This document shows, in pieces, positions 17,387 through 26,505 of a stretch of 64,000 nucleotides of DNA. A program made the position numbers and the translations under genes. The notes under the pieces were generated by a model. It saw only the letters and a program-made list of their open reading frames with translations, searched no databases and was not told the DNA's origin. The stretch is from JACVRW01 sp963716215 (GTDB lineage Bacteria > Actinomycetota > Thermoleophilia > Solirubrobacterales > Thermoleophilaceae), in assembly GCA_963716215.1 (NCBI GenBank), contig OY970298.1, forward strand, positions 1,674,001-1,738,000, given 5' to 3'. How positions within the stretch are numbered: position 1 is the first letter of the stretch; each line of letters starts with the position of its first letter.

Positions 17387-17845
17387 GTGTCCGTGCTCTT
17401 CCACCTGCCCGCGAGCGTGCACTACCACGCCGAGCGCCACGTCTGGGCCCGCCCCGAAGAGGACGGGTTCGTGACCGTGGGCGTCGCCGCGCCGCTGCGC
17501 GAGGTGCTCTGGCACGCCCCGGACGTCGAGTTCTGGGCGGTCGATCGCGTTGAGGTCGGCAGCCCGATCGCTACGGCCCGGGCGCGTCACGGGCGCCGGA
17601 TCGCGATCGCGTCGCCGGTGGCCGGCACCGTCGTCGAGGTGAACGAACTGCTCGAGGTCGCTCCGCATGCGCTGGTCTTCCAGCCGTACATCCGTGGCTG
17701 GGTCGCGCGCGTGTATGCGGACAACTGGGAGCGCGACTCGGTCGGGCTGCTGAGCGGGTCCGCGGGTGTCGCCGAATATCGCGACCGCCTCGAGCGCACG
17801 CTCGCTCGCGGGCGGCCCGACGCCTTCGCCGGCGCACTGCTCTAG
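17387..17845 (+). CDS. Glycine-cleavage H-protein-like protein without the lipoyl lysine
   Basis: About 152 residues of GcvH type: FHLPASVHYHAERHVWARPEEDGFVTVGVAAPLRE, given here as one continuous idea of an H-domain start, is followed by a hammerhead-like region ending IASPVAGTVVEVNELLEV and the C-terminal IRGWVARVYADNW segment. Confidence 0.1.
   Translation: MSVLFHLPASVHYHAERHVWARPEEDGFVTVGVAAPLREVLWHAPDVEFWAVDRVEVGSPIATARARHGRRIAIASPVAGTVVEVNELLEVAPHALVFQPYIRGWVARVYADNWERDSVGLLSGSAGVAEYRDRLERTLARGRPDAFAGALL
17387..17845 (+). CDS. GcvH-like protein lacking the lipoyl lysine
   Basis: About 152 residues resembling the glycine-cleavage H protein: YHAERHVWARPEEDGFVTVG at the start, LREVLWHAPDVEFWAVDRVE, then IASPVAGTVVEVNELLEV and the C-terminal VFQPYIRGWVARVYADNWER. 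In GcvH the lipoylated Lys stands eight residues before the PVxG of the second hammerhead strand; here that place is His (TARARHGRR), so lipoylation is not expected there. GTG 17387 begins the H-like part. It follows the ABC-2 permease gene by 35 bp. A non-catalytic lipoyl-fold protein is the best description. Confidence 0.65.
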   Translation: MSVLFHLPASVHYHAERHVWARPEEDGFVTVGVAAPLREVLWHAPDVEFWAVDRVEVGSPIATARARHGRRIAIASPVAGTVVEVNELLEVAPHALVFQPYIRGWVARVYADNWERDSVGLLSGSAGVAEYRDRLERTLARGRPDAFAGALL

Positions 17846-18204
17846 TAGTTGCCGGAGATCCGGTCCCAGGCCTGCCGCAGCTTGCGCTCGAGCTCGCTCT
17901 CCGTCACGTCGTCCGGGCTCGCGGACAGCGCCGCCGGGTTGGGGCCGGGAGTGGGGAGGTTGGTCGCCGCCTCCGAGTCGAGCTTGAGGACCACGCCGCG
18001 CTCGTGGATCTCGTCCACCTCCGGCGCGTCGACGAAGCGATGCCCCCCGGGGAGCGGGCTGGCGTCTAACACGATGCCGTCGAAGATGTCCTTCTCGGGC
18101 TCGGCGAGCACGTGCTCGACCTTGCCGAGCCGCCGGCCGTCGCTGGAGTAGACGTCCACGCCGGGCGACAGCGTGAGGTAGGAGCCGGGCGGGCCGAGAT
18201 CCAT
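17842..18204 (-). CDS. PRC-barrel domain protein
   Basis: A 120-residue protein beginning MDLGPPGSYLTLSPGVDVYS with the PRC-barrel core motif DGRRLGKVEHVLAEPEKDIFDGI. Such domains occur in RimM, photosystem H subunits and many stress-related actinobacterial proteins. The C terminus carries a charged helix (ESELERKLRQAWDRI). No enzymatic function is implied. The gene is convergent with the GcvH-like gene and shares a CTAG at the two stop codons (17842-17845). Confidence 0.7.
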   Translation of the reverse strand: MDLGPPGSYLTLSPGVDVYSSDGRRLGKVEHVLAEPEKDIFDGIVLDASPLPGGHRFVDAPEVDEIHERGVVLKLDSEAATNLPTPGPNPAALSASPDDVTESELERKLRQAWDRISGNY

Positions 18205-18246
18205 GGCGCGCAGCGTACTCCGCCGCCAGGCGGGTATGCGGCTGCC

Positions 18247-19296
18247 ATGCGTGCGATCACCGTCGTCCCCCGCCGCCCCGGCAGCGCCGAGCTGTCAGAG
18301 GTCGAGGAACCCGAGCCGGGGCCGGGCGAGCTGCTCGTCGAGGTCGTCTTGCTGGGCGTCTGCGGGACCGATCGCGAGATCGTCGAGGGCGTGCACGGGG
18401 AGTCGCCCGAGGGGCGCGAGCGGATGATCCTCGGCCACGAGCTCCTGGGTCGAGTGCTCGAATGCCCGGAGGGGAGCCCGATCGCGCCGGGCGAGCTGGT
18501 TGCCGGCATCGTGCGCCGGCCGGATCCCGTGCCGTGTCCGTGCTGCGCCCGCGGGGAGTGGGATATGTGCCGCAACGGCCTCTACACCGAGCGCGGCATC
18601 AAGGGGCGCGACGGCTACGGCGCCGAGCGCGTGACGCTCGAGGCCGACTTCGCGGTGCCGATCAGCCCCGCGCTGGGCGACCTGGGAGTGCTGACCGAGC
18701 CCGCCAGCGTGCTCGCCAAGGCATGGGATCAGATCGACCGCATTCGCGCGCGCGCGTGCGAGGCCCACGAGCGCGTGCTGGTCACCGGCGCCGGGCCGAT
18801 CGGGCTGCTGGCAGCCCTGATGGGCGTCCAGCGCGGCTTCGAGGTCCATCTGCTCGACCGCGCCGAGACCGGCATCAAGCCGGAGCTGGCCGCCGGCCTG
18901 GGCGCGAGCTACCACACCGACCCGATCACGCAGGTCTCGGAGCGGCTCGCGCCGGACATCGTGATCGAGTGCACCGGAGTGGGCGAGCTGGTCGTCGGCG
19001 CGATGCGCCACACCGCGCCGGGAGCGGTCGTGTGCCTGACCGGCGTGGCGCCCAGCCGCAGGCTCAGCATCGACGTGGGCGCGCTCAACAACGAGCTCGT
19101 GCTCGAGAACGACGTGGTATTCGGCTCGGTGAACGCGAATCGCCGCCACTTCGAGCAGGCCGCGGAGGCCCTCGGGAGCGCCGACCCCGCGTGGCTGGGA
19201 CGCCTGATCACGCGCCGGGTCACGTTCCAGCACTGGCAGGAGGCGCTCGAGAAGGGCGACGACGACGTGAAGGTGGTCGTGGACTTCGACCGCTGA
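18247..19296 (+). CDS. Glucose 1-dehydrogenase-type zinc alcohol dehydrogenase
   Basis: A 349-residue medium-chain dehydrogenase. Features are the catalytic-zinc start VCGTDREIVEGVHGE, GHELLGRVLE, a structural-zinc lobe PCPCCARGEWDMC, and the NAD(P) site GAGPIGLLAALMG. The segment GSVNANRRHFEQAAEAL is typical of the archaeal/actinobacterial glucose dehydrogenase subfamily, which oxidises glucose to gluconolactone. The start ATG 18247 is the first Met of the conserved MRAITVVPRRPGSAELSEV-like N terminus; the upstream open frame is antisense to the PRC-barrel gene. A different aldose substrate is possible. Confidence 0.8.
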   Translation: MRAITVVPRRPGSAELSEVEEPEPGPGELLVEVVLLGVCGTDREIVEGVHGESPEGRERMILGHELLGRVLECPEGSPIAPGELVAGIVRRPDPVPCPCCARGEWDMCRNGLYTERGIKGRDGYGAERVTLEADFAVPISPALGDLGVLTEPASVLAKAWDQIDRIRARACEAHERVLVTGAGPIGLLAALMGVQRGFEVHLLDRAETGIKPELAAGLGASYHTDPITQVSERLAPDIVIECTGVGELVVGAMRHTAPGAVVCLTGVAPSRRLSIDVGALNNELVLENDVVFGSVNANRRHFEQAAEALGSADPAWLGRLITRRVTFQHWQEALEKGDDDVKVVVDFDR

Positions 19297-19323
19297 GCGC
19301 CTTCACAGGTAGCCTCTAAATCG

Positions 19324-20270
<947 letters not shown>

Positions 20271-20274
<4 letters not shown>

Positions 20275-20549
20275 GCAGTCCCGAGGCCAAGAACCTCGAA
20301 GCGATCTCCAAGGCGATCGACCAGCACAACCAGGGCTGCGAGTGGCCCGCAGTGGCCGTTGAGCTCAACCCGTTCGAGATGGAGCGGCTCGGCTGGGAGT
20401 CGATCCGCGGCCTGCCGATCCGGGGCAACCCCGAGCTCGGCACCGGGCGCTTCCGCGTCGTCTGCGCCCGCGAGGAGGGCGAGCCCGCCGAGGCTGTCGA
20501 GGCGGTAGCCGAGCAGACGGTCCCCGCCGAGCCGATCAAGGTCGGCTAG
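20271..20549 (+). CDS. Small hypothetical protein
   Basis: Ninety-two residues beginning MSSPEAKNLEAISKAIDQHN, with a conserved-looking middle (LNPFEMERLGWESIRGLPI) and an acidic Ala/Val/Pro-rich tail. The ATG overlaps the stop of the epimerase gene (ATGA), so expression is coupled to nucleotide-sugar metabolism. No family was recognised. It has no membrane segment or signal peptide. Confidence 0.65.
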
Positions 20550-20575
20550 CGCCCCAGCACGGCGCGCTGCGCCGG

Positions 20576-20640
20576 TTTGCGGTACCCGCCCACCGGTGCT
20601 CTACTGGATTGGGTGCGGATTTGCGCTATTTGCGGTACCC
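20576..20640 (+). repeat. Pair of 12-bp direct repeats upstream of the subtilase gene
   Basis: TTTGCGGTACCC occurs at 20576-20587 and again at 20629-20640, 53 bp apart (five helical turns), just upstream of a possible -10 (TAGTCT, 20646-20651). Each contains the palindrome GGTACC. They could be activator or repressor sites for the secreted protease; no regulator is assigned. Confidence 0.35.
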
Positions 20641-20669
20641 CTGACTAGTCTCCGGACGGCGCCCCGCGT

Positions 20670-23600
20670 GTGAAAGGCATTCGCATCTTCGCTTCGCGCC
20701 TCGGTCTGTTCAGCATCATCTCCTTGGTTCTCGTTGCGCTCGGCGGGACGGTGCTCGCGGACGCCCAGACGCCCTCACCGAAACCCACGCCGACGGCCGA
20801 GCACCTGCTGCTGGTGCCCGACGAAGCCGCCGTCGCTCAGACCGACGCCCGGGTTCTGGCCCGCTACGACTCCTTCGCCCTCGTCGAGGCCGCGGGCGGC
20901 GACGAGCAGCGCTTGCGCGCGGCGGGGGCCCAGCGGCGCGACGACATGCGCGAGGTAGTGACCGCGGCCGGCGCCCTCGATCCCGTGACCGACCGCGCCT
21001 CGCTGGCCGGTAAGCAAGCGCCCGACCGCGACGAGGTACTGGCGCTGGTTCAGTTCATCGGCCCGCCGAAGGACGCCTGGCTCGAACGCCTGCGCGCCAC
21101 CGGCGCGCGGATCGTGACCTACCAGGCCGAGAACGCATACGTCGTGCACGCGTCGGGTGACGCGGTGGAGCGCCTGGCGGGGCTGGTCGGCGCGGATCCC
21201 GCGGTGCGCGCCGTGGTGCCGCTCGGGGTGGCGGACAAGGTGGAGGGCCCGGCCGACGCGCCCGGCCGGTACGCGGTCTCGACCGTCGCCGGGCCGGCGG
21301 GCGCCGACGCGCGCGACGCGGCCGCCGACGCCGGCTCGCCGGTGAGCGGGGCTTCCACGGTCGGGGAGTTGCGCACCCAGTACCTCGAGCTGACGGCCGC
21401 CGACGTGGCCGAGCTGGCGGGCGACCCGGCGGTGGTGGCGATCGAACCGGATCCCCTACCGACCCCCAACGACGAGCGCACGGCCCAGATCGTGGCGGGC
21501 AACCTTGCACCGCCGGCCTTCACCGCGCCCAGCGGGCCGGGCTACCTGCCCTGGCACGACGCGCAGTTCCCGGGCGGGTACGACGTCACGATCGACGTCA
21601 CCGACACCGGCCTCGACGACGGCACGCTCGCCCCCGAGCATCCCGACTTCCACGAGCTCGGATCGGGCGCGAGTCCCGGCCGCGTCGTGTATCAGGCGGA
21701 CTACACGTCGCCTCCGCCGGGCGGCGTCGATCTCGACACCGACGCGCGCGACTGCAGTGGCCACGGCACCAACGTCGCGTCGATCGCGGCCGGTTACAAC
21801 GACGGGACCGGGCCGCAGAACCAGGACACGGGCGGGTTCAACCACGGACTGGGTGTCGCCCCGCTGGCGCAGATCGGCGTGTCGAAGGTGTTCCAGGGTT
21901 GCAGCACCTACGACGGACCGGACCTCGGCTCGGCCCCGGACCACGCGTTCGCCCCGGACACGAGCATCAGCGCGATCGCGTCGAACGCGTACGACGGTGG
22001 AGCCCGTATCTCGAACAACTCGTGGGGCGCCGGCGGCGCCACAGGCTGGGGCGAGTACACCGCGCGCACGCGCGAGTTCGACGGGCTCGTGCGCGACGCC
22101 CAGTCGGGGACCCCCGGCAACCAGGAGCTGGTCGAGGTGCTCTCCGCGGGCAACGACGGCGCGGTCGGCACCGCGACGATCCACACCGAGGGCAGCGCCA
22201 AGAACGTGATCACCGTCGGGGCGTCCGAGAGCGTGCGCGCAACCGGCGAAGACGGCTGCGGGACCGTAGACGCGAGCGCCGACAACGCGCGCCAGGTGGC
22301 CGGCTTCTCCAGCCGCGGGCCCACGGACGACGGCCGGCTCAAGCCCGACCTGGTGGCGCCGGGCACGCACGTGACGGGTGCCCGTCCGCTCGACGACAGC
22401 TCCTACAACGGCAGCGGCACCTGCAACCCGGTCTTCGCCGGGACGCTCGGCTACTCGCTCGTGTCCGGTTCCTCGCAGGCCGCGCCTCAGGTCTCAGGCG
22501 CCGCGGCGCTGGTTCGAGCCTGGTACGAGGACAACGAGGGGGTGCCGCCCTCGCCTGCCCTGACCAAGGCGCTGCTGATCAACGCGGCCAGCGATCTGGG
22601 CGGCGGGCCCGGCAACGACCAGGGCTTCGGAAGAGTGGACCTCGGCGCCGTGTTCGACTCGACCGCGCGCGAGCTCTACGACCAACAGCCGGTCGACCTG
22701 CTCGACGACGTCGGCGCCACGGTGGTGCGGGCCTACGACGTGCAGGCCACCTCGCAGCCGGTGCGCGTGACGCTGGTCTGGACCGACCCGCCCGGGTCGG
22801 TGGTCGGGAACGCCTTCGTCAACGACCTGGACCTCGAGGTCGCCGAGGCGGGGGAGACCTATCGGGGGAATGTGTTCGCAGGCAGCCTCTCCCGTCCGGG
22901 GGGCGCCGCCGATCACCGCAACAACGTCGAGAGCGTCGTGCTGCCCGCCGGCACGGCCGGGCGGTTCTCGGTGACGGTGAGGGCGACCACGCTCGCGCAG
23001 GATGGGCGGCCGGGGCTGGGCGACCTCACCGACCAGGACTTCGCGCTCGTGGTCTCCAACGCGGTCGAGCAGCCGGCGCCGGTGCTGGTGCACGACGCGA
23101 CCACGATCGACGGCGGCGACGGCGACGGCGTGCTCGAGTCCGACGAGCAGGTCGAGGTCTCCGAGCAGGTCCGCAACGCCGGGAACGCCGACGCCACGGG
23201 GTTCTCGGCGACGCTAACCGGTCCATCCACGCTCGCGATCGCGCAGGGCACCTCCGCCTATCCGACCGTCCCCGAGGACGACGGGGTGGCCGAGAACACG
23301 ACCAGCTTCGGGGTGCGCTTGGCGAACGCGGCGTCCTGTGGCCAGGACGTGCCGACGACCCTGACGATGACCGCGGGCGCCGAGACACAGGCGATCCCGG
23401 TGGTGATGCCCACCGGCGCAACCGCGGCGGCGGCGCAGACCGCGGCATCCGGCGCGCAGCGGGCCATACCCGACAACTCCGCGACCGGAGTCAGCACGTC
23501 GGTGTTCGTGGGGGAGCGCGGGCGCATCAAGGACCTCGACGTTGCCGTGGGCTGGATCGACCACCCGTGGGTGGGCGACCTCGTGATCGACGTCACCGGG

Positions 23601-24845
23601 CCCGACGGCACCACGGTGAGGCTCGCGGACCGGCCCGGCGGGCCCGACAACAGCGGTGACGACATGGTGGGCACCGTCTTCGACGACGAGGCCGGCCCGC
23701 GCATCGGCGACGTGGGGACCTCCGCGCCCTACACAGGCAGCTTCAGGCCGCAGAACGATCAGCTGTCGCGCTTCGACGGCAAGAGCCGACGCGGCACGTG
23801 GACGCTCACGGTGCGCGACCTCTTCTCGAAGGATCAGGGCACCCTCCAGGGATGGAGCGTGGCGAGCCGGAAGGCGGTGTGCAACGTCGACACGAGCCCG
23901 CCCGACACGCAGATCACCGCTGGTCCCGCCGACCCGACGACCTCCACCTTGGCCAGCTTCTCGTTCGCTTCCAACGACGCCGGCGCGAGCTTCGAATGCC
24001 GCCTCGATGGGGCCGCCTACGGGCCCTGCCCCGGCTCGGCGAGCTTCAGCGGCCTCGCTGTCGGCGCGCACACCGTGAACGCGCGCGCCATCGACGGCTC
24101 CGACAACGAGGACCCCACGCCCGCCTCATACGCATGGACCATCAACGCTTCGCCGGGCGACCCGCCCGTGACGCCGGCAACGAGCTTCGTGCTGGCGCCG
24201 GTGGAGGAACGCACCGCCGAGGCGCTGGCGGGCCGCTACCGGGTGATCGCCGCCTGCGCAACGGCCTGCCGTGCCGGCGCGCGCCTCACGGTGTCCGCGC
24301 GGACGGCACGCCGCCTCGGGCTCGGACGACGATCCGTCGAGCTGGGCAGCGGCGCCAAGCGGCGAGCGTCGGCGGGCACCGCCACCGTCGGCGTGCGGCT
24401 CACCCGGCGCGCCAAGGCCGCGCTGCGGCGCCAGCCGGCGACCAGCGCGAGGCTGCGGGTGACGCTGACCGAGGGCAACGCCAAGCTGACGGTCGAGCGC
24501 AACATCACGCTGCGCCGAGGGGCCGGACTGCGGCGGATCGCGAGTCGGGGGCTGAAGCTCTGGGCCGCGTGCGCCCGCAGGTGCCCGCTCAGCGGGAAGC
24601 TCAGCCTCAGCGCCGCGGAGGCGCGCCGCCTGGGGCTCGAGCCCGGACGCGCACGACGGCTCGAGGTCGCGGCGGGAAGCACCACCTCAACGCGGACACC
24701 GCGGGTCCTGACGCTAAGGGTGCGCCGCAGCGCGCACAGGGCGTTCCAGCGTGCGCGCCGGGTGGGCGCCCTGCTCGAAGCGGTCGCCGGGACCGCGCCG
24801 GACCCGCTCCGCACCGCGCGACTGGCCAAGACCCTGCGCCGCTGA
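20670..24845 (+). CDS. Large secreted subtilisin-like (S8) protease with P-domain
   Basis: A 1391-residue secreted serine protease. An N-terminal signal (FSIISLVLVALGGTVLADA) precedes a ~250-residue pro-region. The catalytic triad is Asp312 (VTDTGLDDG), His365 (CSGHGTNVASI) and Ser602 (GSSQAAPQVSG, where most relatives have GTSMAAP). A proprotein-convertase P-domain lies at about residues 930-1070 (FVGERGRIKDLDVAVGW to LQGWSVASRK). It is followed by an Ig-like module (PPDTQITAGP) and two basic tandem modules near the C terminus, each with a CxxxC pair and RRLGL. The GTG start is adjacent to the direct repeats. Function: extracellular protein degradation or processing. Confidence 0.85.
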   Translation: MKGIRIFASRLGLFSIISLVLVALGGTVLADAQTPSPKPTPTAEHLLLVPDEAAVAQTDARVLARYDSFALVEAAGGDEQRLRAAGAQRRDDMREVVTAAGALDPVTDRASLAGKQAPDRDEVLALVQFIGPPKDAWLERLRATGARIVTYQAENAYVVHASGDAVERLAGLVGADPAVRAVVPLGVADKVEGPADAPGRYAVSTVAGPAGADARDAAADAGSPVSGASTVGELRTQYLELTAADVAELAGDPAVVAIEPDPLPTPNDERTAQIVAGNLAPPAFTAPSGPGYLPWHDAQFPGGYDVTIDVTDTGLDDGTLAPEHPDFHELGSGASPGRVVYQADYTSPPPGGVDLDTDARDCSGHGTNVASIAAGYNDGTGPQNQDTGGFNHGLGVAPLAQIGVSKVFQGCSTYDGPDLGSAPDHAFAPDTSISAIASNAYDGGARISNNSWGAGGATGWGEYTARTREFDGLVRDAQSGTPGNQELVEVLSAGNDGAVGTATIHTEGSAKNVITVGASESVRATGEDGCGTVDASADNARQVAGFSSRGPTDDGRLKPDLVAPGTHVTGARPLDDSSYNGSGTCNPVFAGTLGYSLVSGSSQAAPQVSGAAALVRAWYEDNEGVPPSPALTKALLINAASDLGGGPGNDQGFGRVDLGAVFDSTARELYDQQPVDLLDDVGATVVRAYDVQATSQPVRVTLVWTDPPGSVVGNAFVNDLDLEVAEAGETYRGNVFAGSLSRPGGAADHRNNVESVVLPAGTAGRFSVTVRATTLAQDGRPGLGDLTDQDFALVVSNAVEQPAPVLVHDATTIDGGDGDGVLESDEQVEVSEQVRNAGNADATGFSATLTGPSTLAIAQGTSAYPTVPEDDGVAENTTSFGVRLANAASCGQDVPTTLTMTAGAETQAIPVVMPTGATAAAAQTAASGAQRAIPDNSATGVSTSVFVGERGRIKDLDVAVGWIDHPWVGDLVIDVTGPDGTTVRLADRPGGPDNSGDDMVGTVFDDEAGPRIGDVGTSAPYTGSFRPQNDQLSRFDGKSRRGTWTLTVRDLFSKDQGTLQGWSVASRKAVCNVDTSPPDTQITAGPADPTTSTLASFSFASNDAGASFECRLDGAAYGPCPGSASFSGLAVGAHTVNARAIDGSDNEDPTPASYAWTINASPGDPPVTPATSFVLAPVEERTAEALAGRYRVIAACATACRAGARLTVSARTARRLGLGRRSVELGSGAKRRASAGTATVGVRLTRRAKAALRRQPATSARLRVTLTEGNAKLTVERNITLRRGAGLRRIASRGLKLWAACARRCPLSGKLSLSAAEARRLGLEPGRARRLEVAAGSTTSTRTPRVLTLRVRRSAHRAFQRARRVGALLEAVAGTAPDPLRTARLAKTLRR

Positions 24846-24912
24846 CCCATCCCGCTGGCGCCCGACCCGCTGCTAGATTCCGGGAGCCGACCGGGCGACC
24901 GGCGGTACGCAT

Positions 24913-24986
24913 GGTGGGCGTAGCTCAGCAGGTAGAGCTCCTGGTTGTGGTCCAGGCGGTCGCGGGTTCGAGTCCCGTCGCTCACC
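24913..24986 (+). tRNA. tRNA-His (anticodon GTG)
   Basis: The cloverleaf is complete. The seven acceptor pairs are GTGGGCG (24914-24920) with CGCTCAC (24979-24985). The D arm is GCTC...GAGC, the anticodon arm CTGGTTGTGGTCCAG reads GTG, and the T arm is CGGGTTCGAGTCCCG. The discriminator is C (24986) with an encoded G at -1 (24913), the identity pair of histidine tRNA. CCA is not encoded. Confidence 0.97.
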
Positions 24987-24992
24987 CTCCAC

Positions 24993-25018
24993 GAAGCCCC
25001 TGCTAACGCGGGGGTTTC
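24993..25018 (+). terminator. Hairpin downstream of tRNA-His
   Basis: GAAGCCCC (24993-25000) pairs with GGGGTTTC (25011-25018) around a 10-nt loop, with one G-T pair. It lies 7 bp after the tRNA and probably ends its transcript. No long T-run follows, as is common in GC-rich actinobacteria. Confidence 0.55.
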
Positions 25019-25049
25019 GCGGTTCACGGGGCGTTCGCCGCCGTTCCGC

Positions 25050-25069
25050 GGGGACAGAACGGGGACAGA
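25050..25069 (+). repeat. Direct repeat GGGGACAGA x2 beside tRNA-His
   Basis: GGGGACAGA occurs at 25050-25058 and 25061-25069, 11 bp apart, between the tRNA and the excisionase-like gene. Such closely spaced repeats could be arm or excisionase sites of an integrated element. This is inferred from position only. Confidence 0.3.
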
Positions 25070-25102
25070 TCCGTAACACGGCCGGTGCCCAGACTTGTGG
25101 GC

Positions 25103-25300
25103 ATGAGTACGCAGACGCCGACCCGAGACGCCGTGGTTCTCCTCACGCCCGCAGACGCCGCGTCGCTGGCCAGGGTGTCGCGGGACACCATCTACCGCGA
25201 AATCGAGCGGGGCACGCTGCCGGCGCTGCACGTCGGTCGGCTGGTGCGCATCGACCCCGACGACTTTCGGCACTACTTGGCCCGGGAGCGGGCCGCATGA
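25103..25300 (+). CDS. Excisionase-like helix-turn-helix protein
   Basis: Sixty-five residues with the winged helix of the AlpA/Xis/MerR-like family: LLTPADAASLARVSRDTIYREIERGTLP is the HTH (quoted here in order as two helices), then the wing ALHVGRLVRIDPDDF. Confidence 0.1.
   Translation: MSTQTPTRDAVVLLTPADAASLARVSRDTIYREIERGTLPALHVGRLVRIDPDDFRHYLARERAA
25103..25300 (+). CDS. Excisionase-type HTH protein
   Basis: Sixty-five residues with a winged HTH of the AlpA/Xis kind: LTPADAASLARVSRDTIY is the first part of the HTH, and EIERGTLPALHVGRLVRIDP carries the turn and wing. ATG 25103 is preferred to GTG 25085. It is encoded 117 bp after tRNA-His, a usual place for excisionase genes of integrated elements. 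No integrase gene was found nearby. A role as a simple transcription factor of the element is also possible. Confidence 0.7.
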   Translation: MSTQTPTRDAVVLLTPADAASLARVSRDTIYREIERGTLPALHVGRLVRIDPDDFRHYLARERAA

Positions 25301-25548
25301 ACCTTGATCTTGCCAATGGGGGTTGGCGAGGAGCACGAGCGCGGGCGCGAGGGGCTGTTCCTCCTGCCCTGGCGCGCCCGTTGCTCGGCCACAAGACCTT
25401 TCGTCCCGGCACCGCTGCGGGGCGAGAGACGGCGGTAGGCGGGGCGTACCTCCGACCTGACAGCGGGATATGCGCCCCCGCCGCCGCCGAACACTTCGAT
25501 GATTGTCTAAACGAGGAAGACCCGAATGACCACCAAGACCAAGCCTAG
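25297..25548 (+). CDS. Doubtful small ORF downstream of the excisionase-like gene
   Basis: Eighty-three codons whose ATG overlaps the preceding stop (ATGA), which favours coupling. The sequence is Arg/Ala/Gly rich and not recognised, and its 3' end overlaps the start of the coiled-coil gene at 25526 in another frame. It may be a short accessory gene or a chance frame. Confidence 0.25.
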   Translation: MNLDLANGGWRGARARARGAVPPALARPLLGHKTFRPGTAAGRETAVGGAYLRPDSGICAPAAAEHFDDCLNEEDPNDHQDQA

Positions 25549-26122
25549 CGCCACCGACGAGCTCCAGCAGCTACGCCAACTGTGGGCGGACGCCAAGGCC
25601 GCCGCGGACGACCTCGGGCGCGACTTCACGACCAGGCGCAACCAGGCCCAGGATCTGGCTGAGGATCGCCAACACCACATCCGCCGCGAACCCGGCCTCG
25701 TCGACCACGTCGGAGCCCCGGTCGATGCCGGCAACGAGATCGCCAAGATCGACGCCGAACTCGAGAAGGTCGGTGACCTCGTCGATCTCCACGCCCGTTT
25801 CGATCACGCCCGCGCCCTCGAGGCGCGGGCGAAGGAGAAGGTCGACGCCTACATCGAGGCGCACTACTCCCAGCTCGTCGACGATCTGCGCCCCCGTGCC
25901 GAGACGGCGGCCGTGTCGGTGCGTACCAAGGCGGACGAACTGCTCGACGAGGTCGGCCGCTACCTGGCCGTCCATGGCGAGGCAGTCGCGCTGACGGTCC
26001 CGCTGCGGACCATCGACGGCCGCAACGTCCCCGGCGTCAACATCGCGTCGGAGCTGCGGCGCATCCTCGAGCCGCTCGAGCTGCCGGTGCCGCTCCCCGA
26101 TCCGAACAGGCGCTACGCATGA
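25526..26122 (+). CDS. Coiled-coil hypothetical protein
   Basis: A 198-residue charged protein with long helical stretches (ELQQLRQLWADAKAAADD; EIAKIDAELEKVGDLV), suggesting a coiled coil over residues 10-130. The C terminus (VPLRTIDGRNVPGVN) looks globular. No family was recognised. It overlaps the following small gene by 4 bp and belongs to the accessory block after tRNA-His. A structural or scaffolding role in a phage-like element is possible but unsupported. Confidence 0.6.
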   Translation: MTTKTKPSATDELQQLRQLWADAKAAADDLGRDFTTRRNQAQDLAEDRQHHIRREPGLVDHVGAPVDAGNEIAKIDAELEKVGDLVDLHARFDHARALEARAKEKVDAYIEAHYSQLVDDLRPRAETAAVSVRTKADELLDEVGRYLAVHGEAVALTVPLRTIDGRNVPGVNIASELRRILEPLELPVPLPDPNRRYA

Positions 26123-26334
26123 ACAACGAGGCGCTGATGCGGGCCTTGACGGGCCAGCCCGACCCCGAGCAGCAGGAACACCGCGAGGCAGGAGATGCAG
26201 AATCTCCATCTCCTCCCAGCTTCGACGGTGGCGCCCGGGAGCCCGCACCCCCGCCCTCCGATCCCGAAGGCGACCATGCCGCCCTGATGGCCGAGCTGCT
26301 CCGCGCCCCCACCAGCGGCGGAGGTCAGTGGTGA
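26119..26334 (+). CDS. Small Pro/Glu-rich hypothetical protein
   Basis: Seventy-one residues: a short helix (MNNEALMRALTGQPD), a Pro/Ser/Glu-rich linker and a second helix (DHAALMAELLRAP). The ATG overlaps the stop of the coiled-coil gene. The composition suggests a disordered linker between two contact helices. No family was recognised. Confidence 0.5.
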   Translation: MNNEALMRALTGQPDPEQQEHREAGDAESPSPPSFDGGAREPAPPPSDPEGDHAALMAELLRAPTSGGGQW

Positions 26335-26505
26335 GGCAATGAACGGCAGGTGGGCGGCGTGACAGGACTGGGGTCCGCACGCATCTTGAGAGCCGCCCCT
26401 TCGGTGCGTCCCCTGCCTCGGGTCCTGCACGTCCGGTGCGGCTCTCTGTTCGCCGGTACCCGACCGCGGTGCCGCTACCCAGACGTCGCGCGGATCGCTG
26501 CCGTG

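Noticed and set aside
17387..17845. A first, less careful entry for the GcvH-like gene (confidence 0.1)
   Set aside because: Superseded by the later entry at the same position with the lipoyl-site analysis; use that one.
24873..25079. Minus-strand ORF with an RRDSNPRPPGPQPGALP-like sequence
   Set aside because: It is the antisense reading of tRNA-His, a well-known source of spurious predicted proteins.
25103..25300. A first, less careful entry for the excisionase-like gene (confidence 0.1)
   Set aside because: Superseded by the later entry at the same position; use that one.
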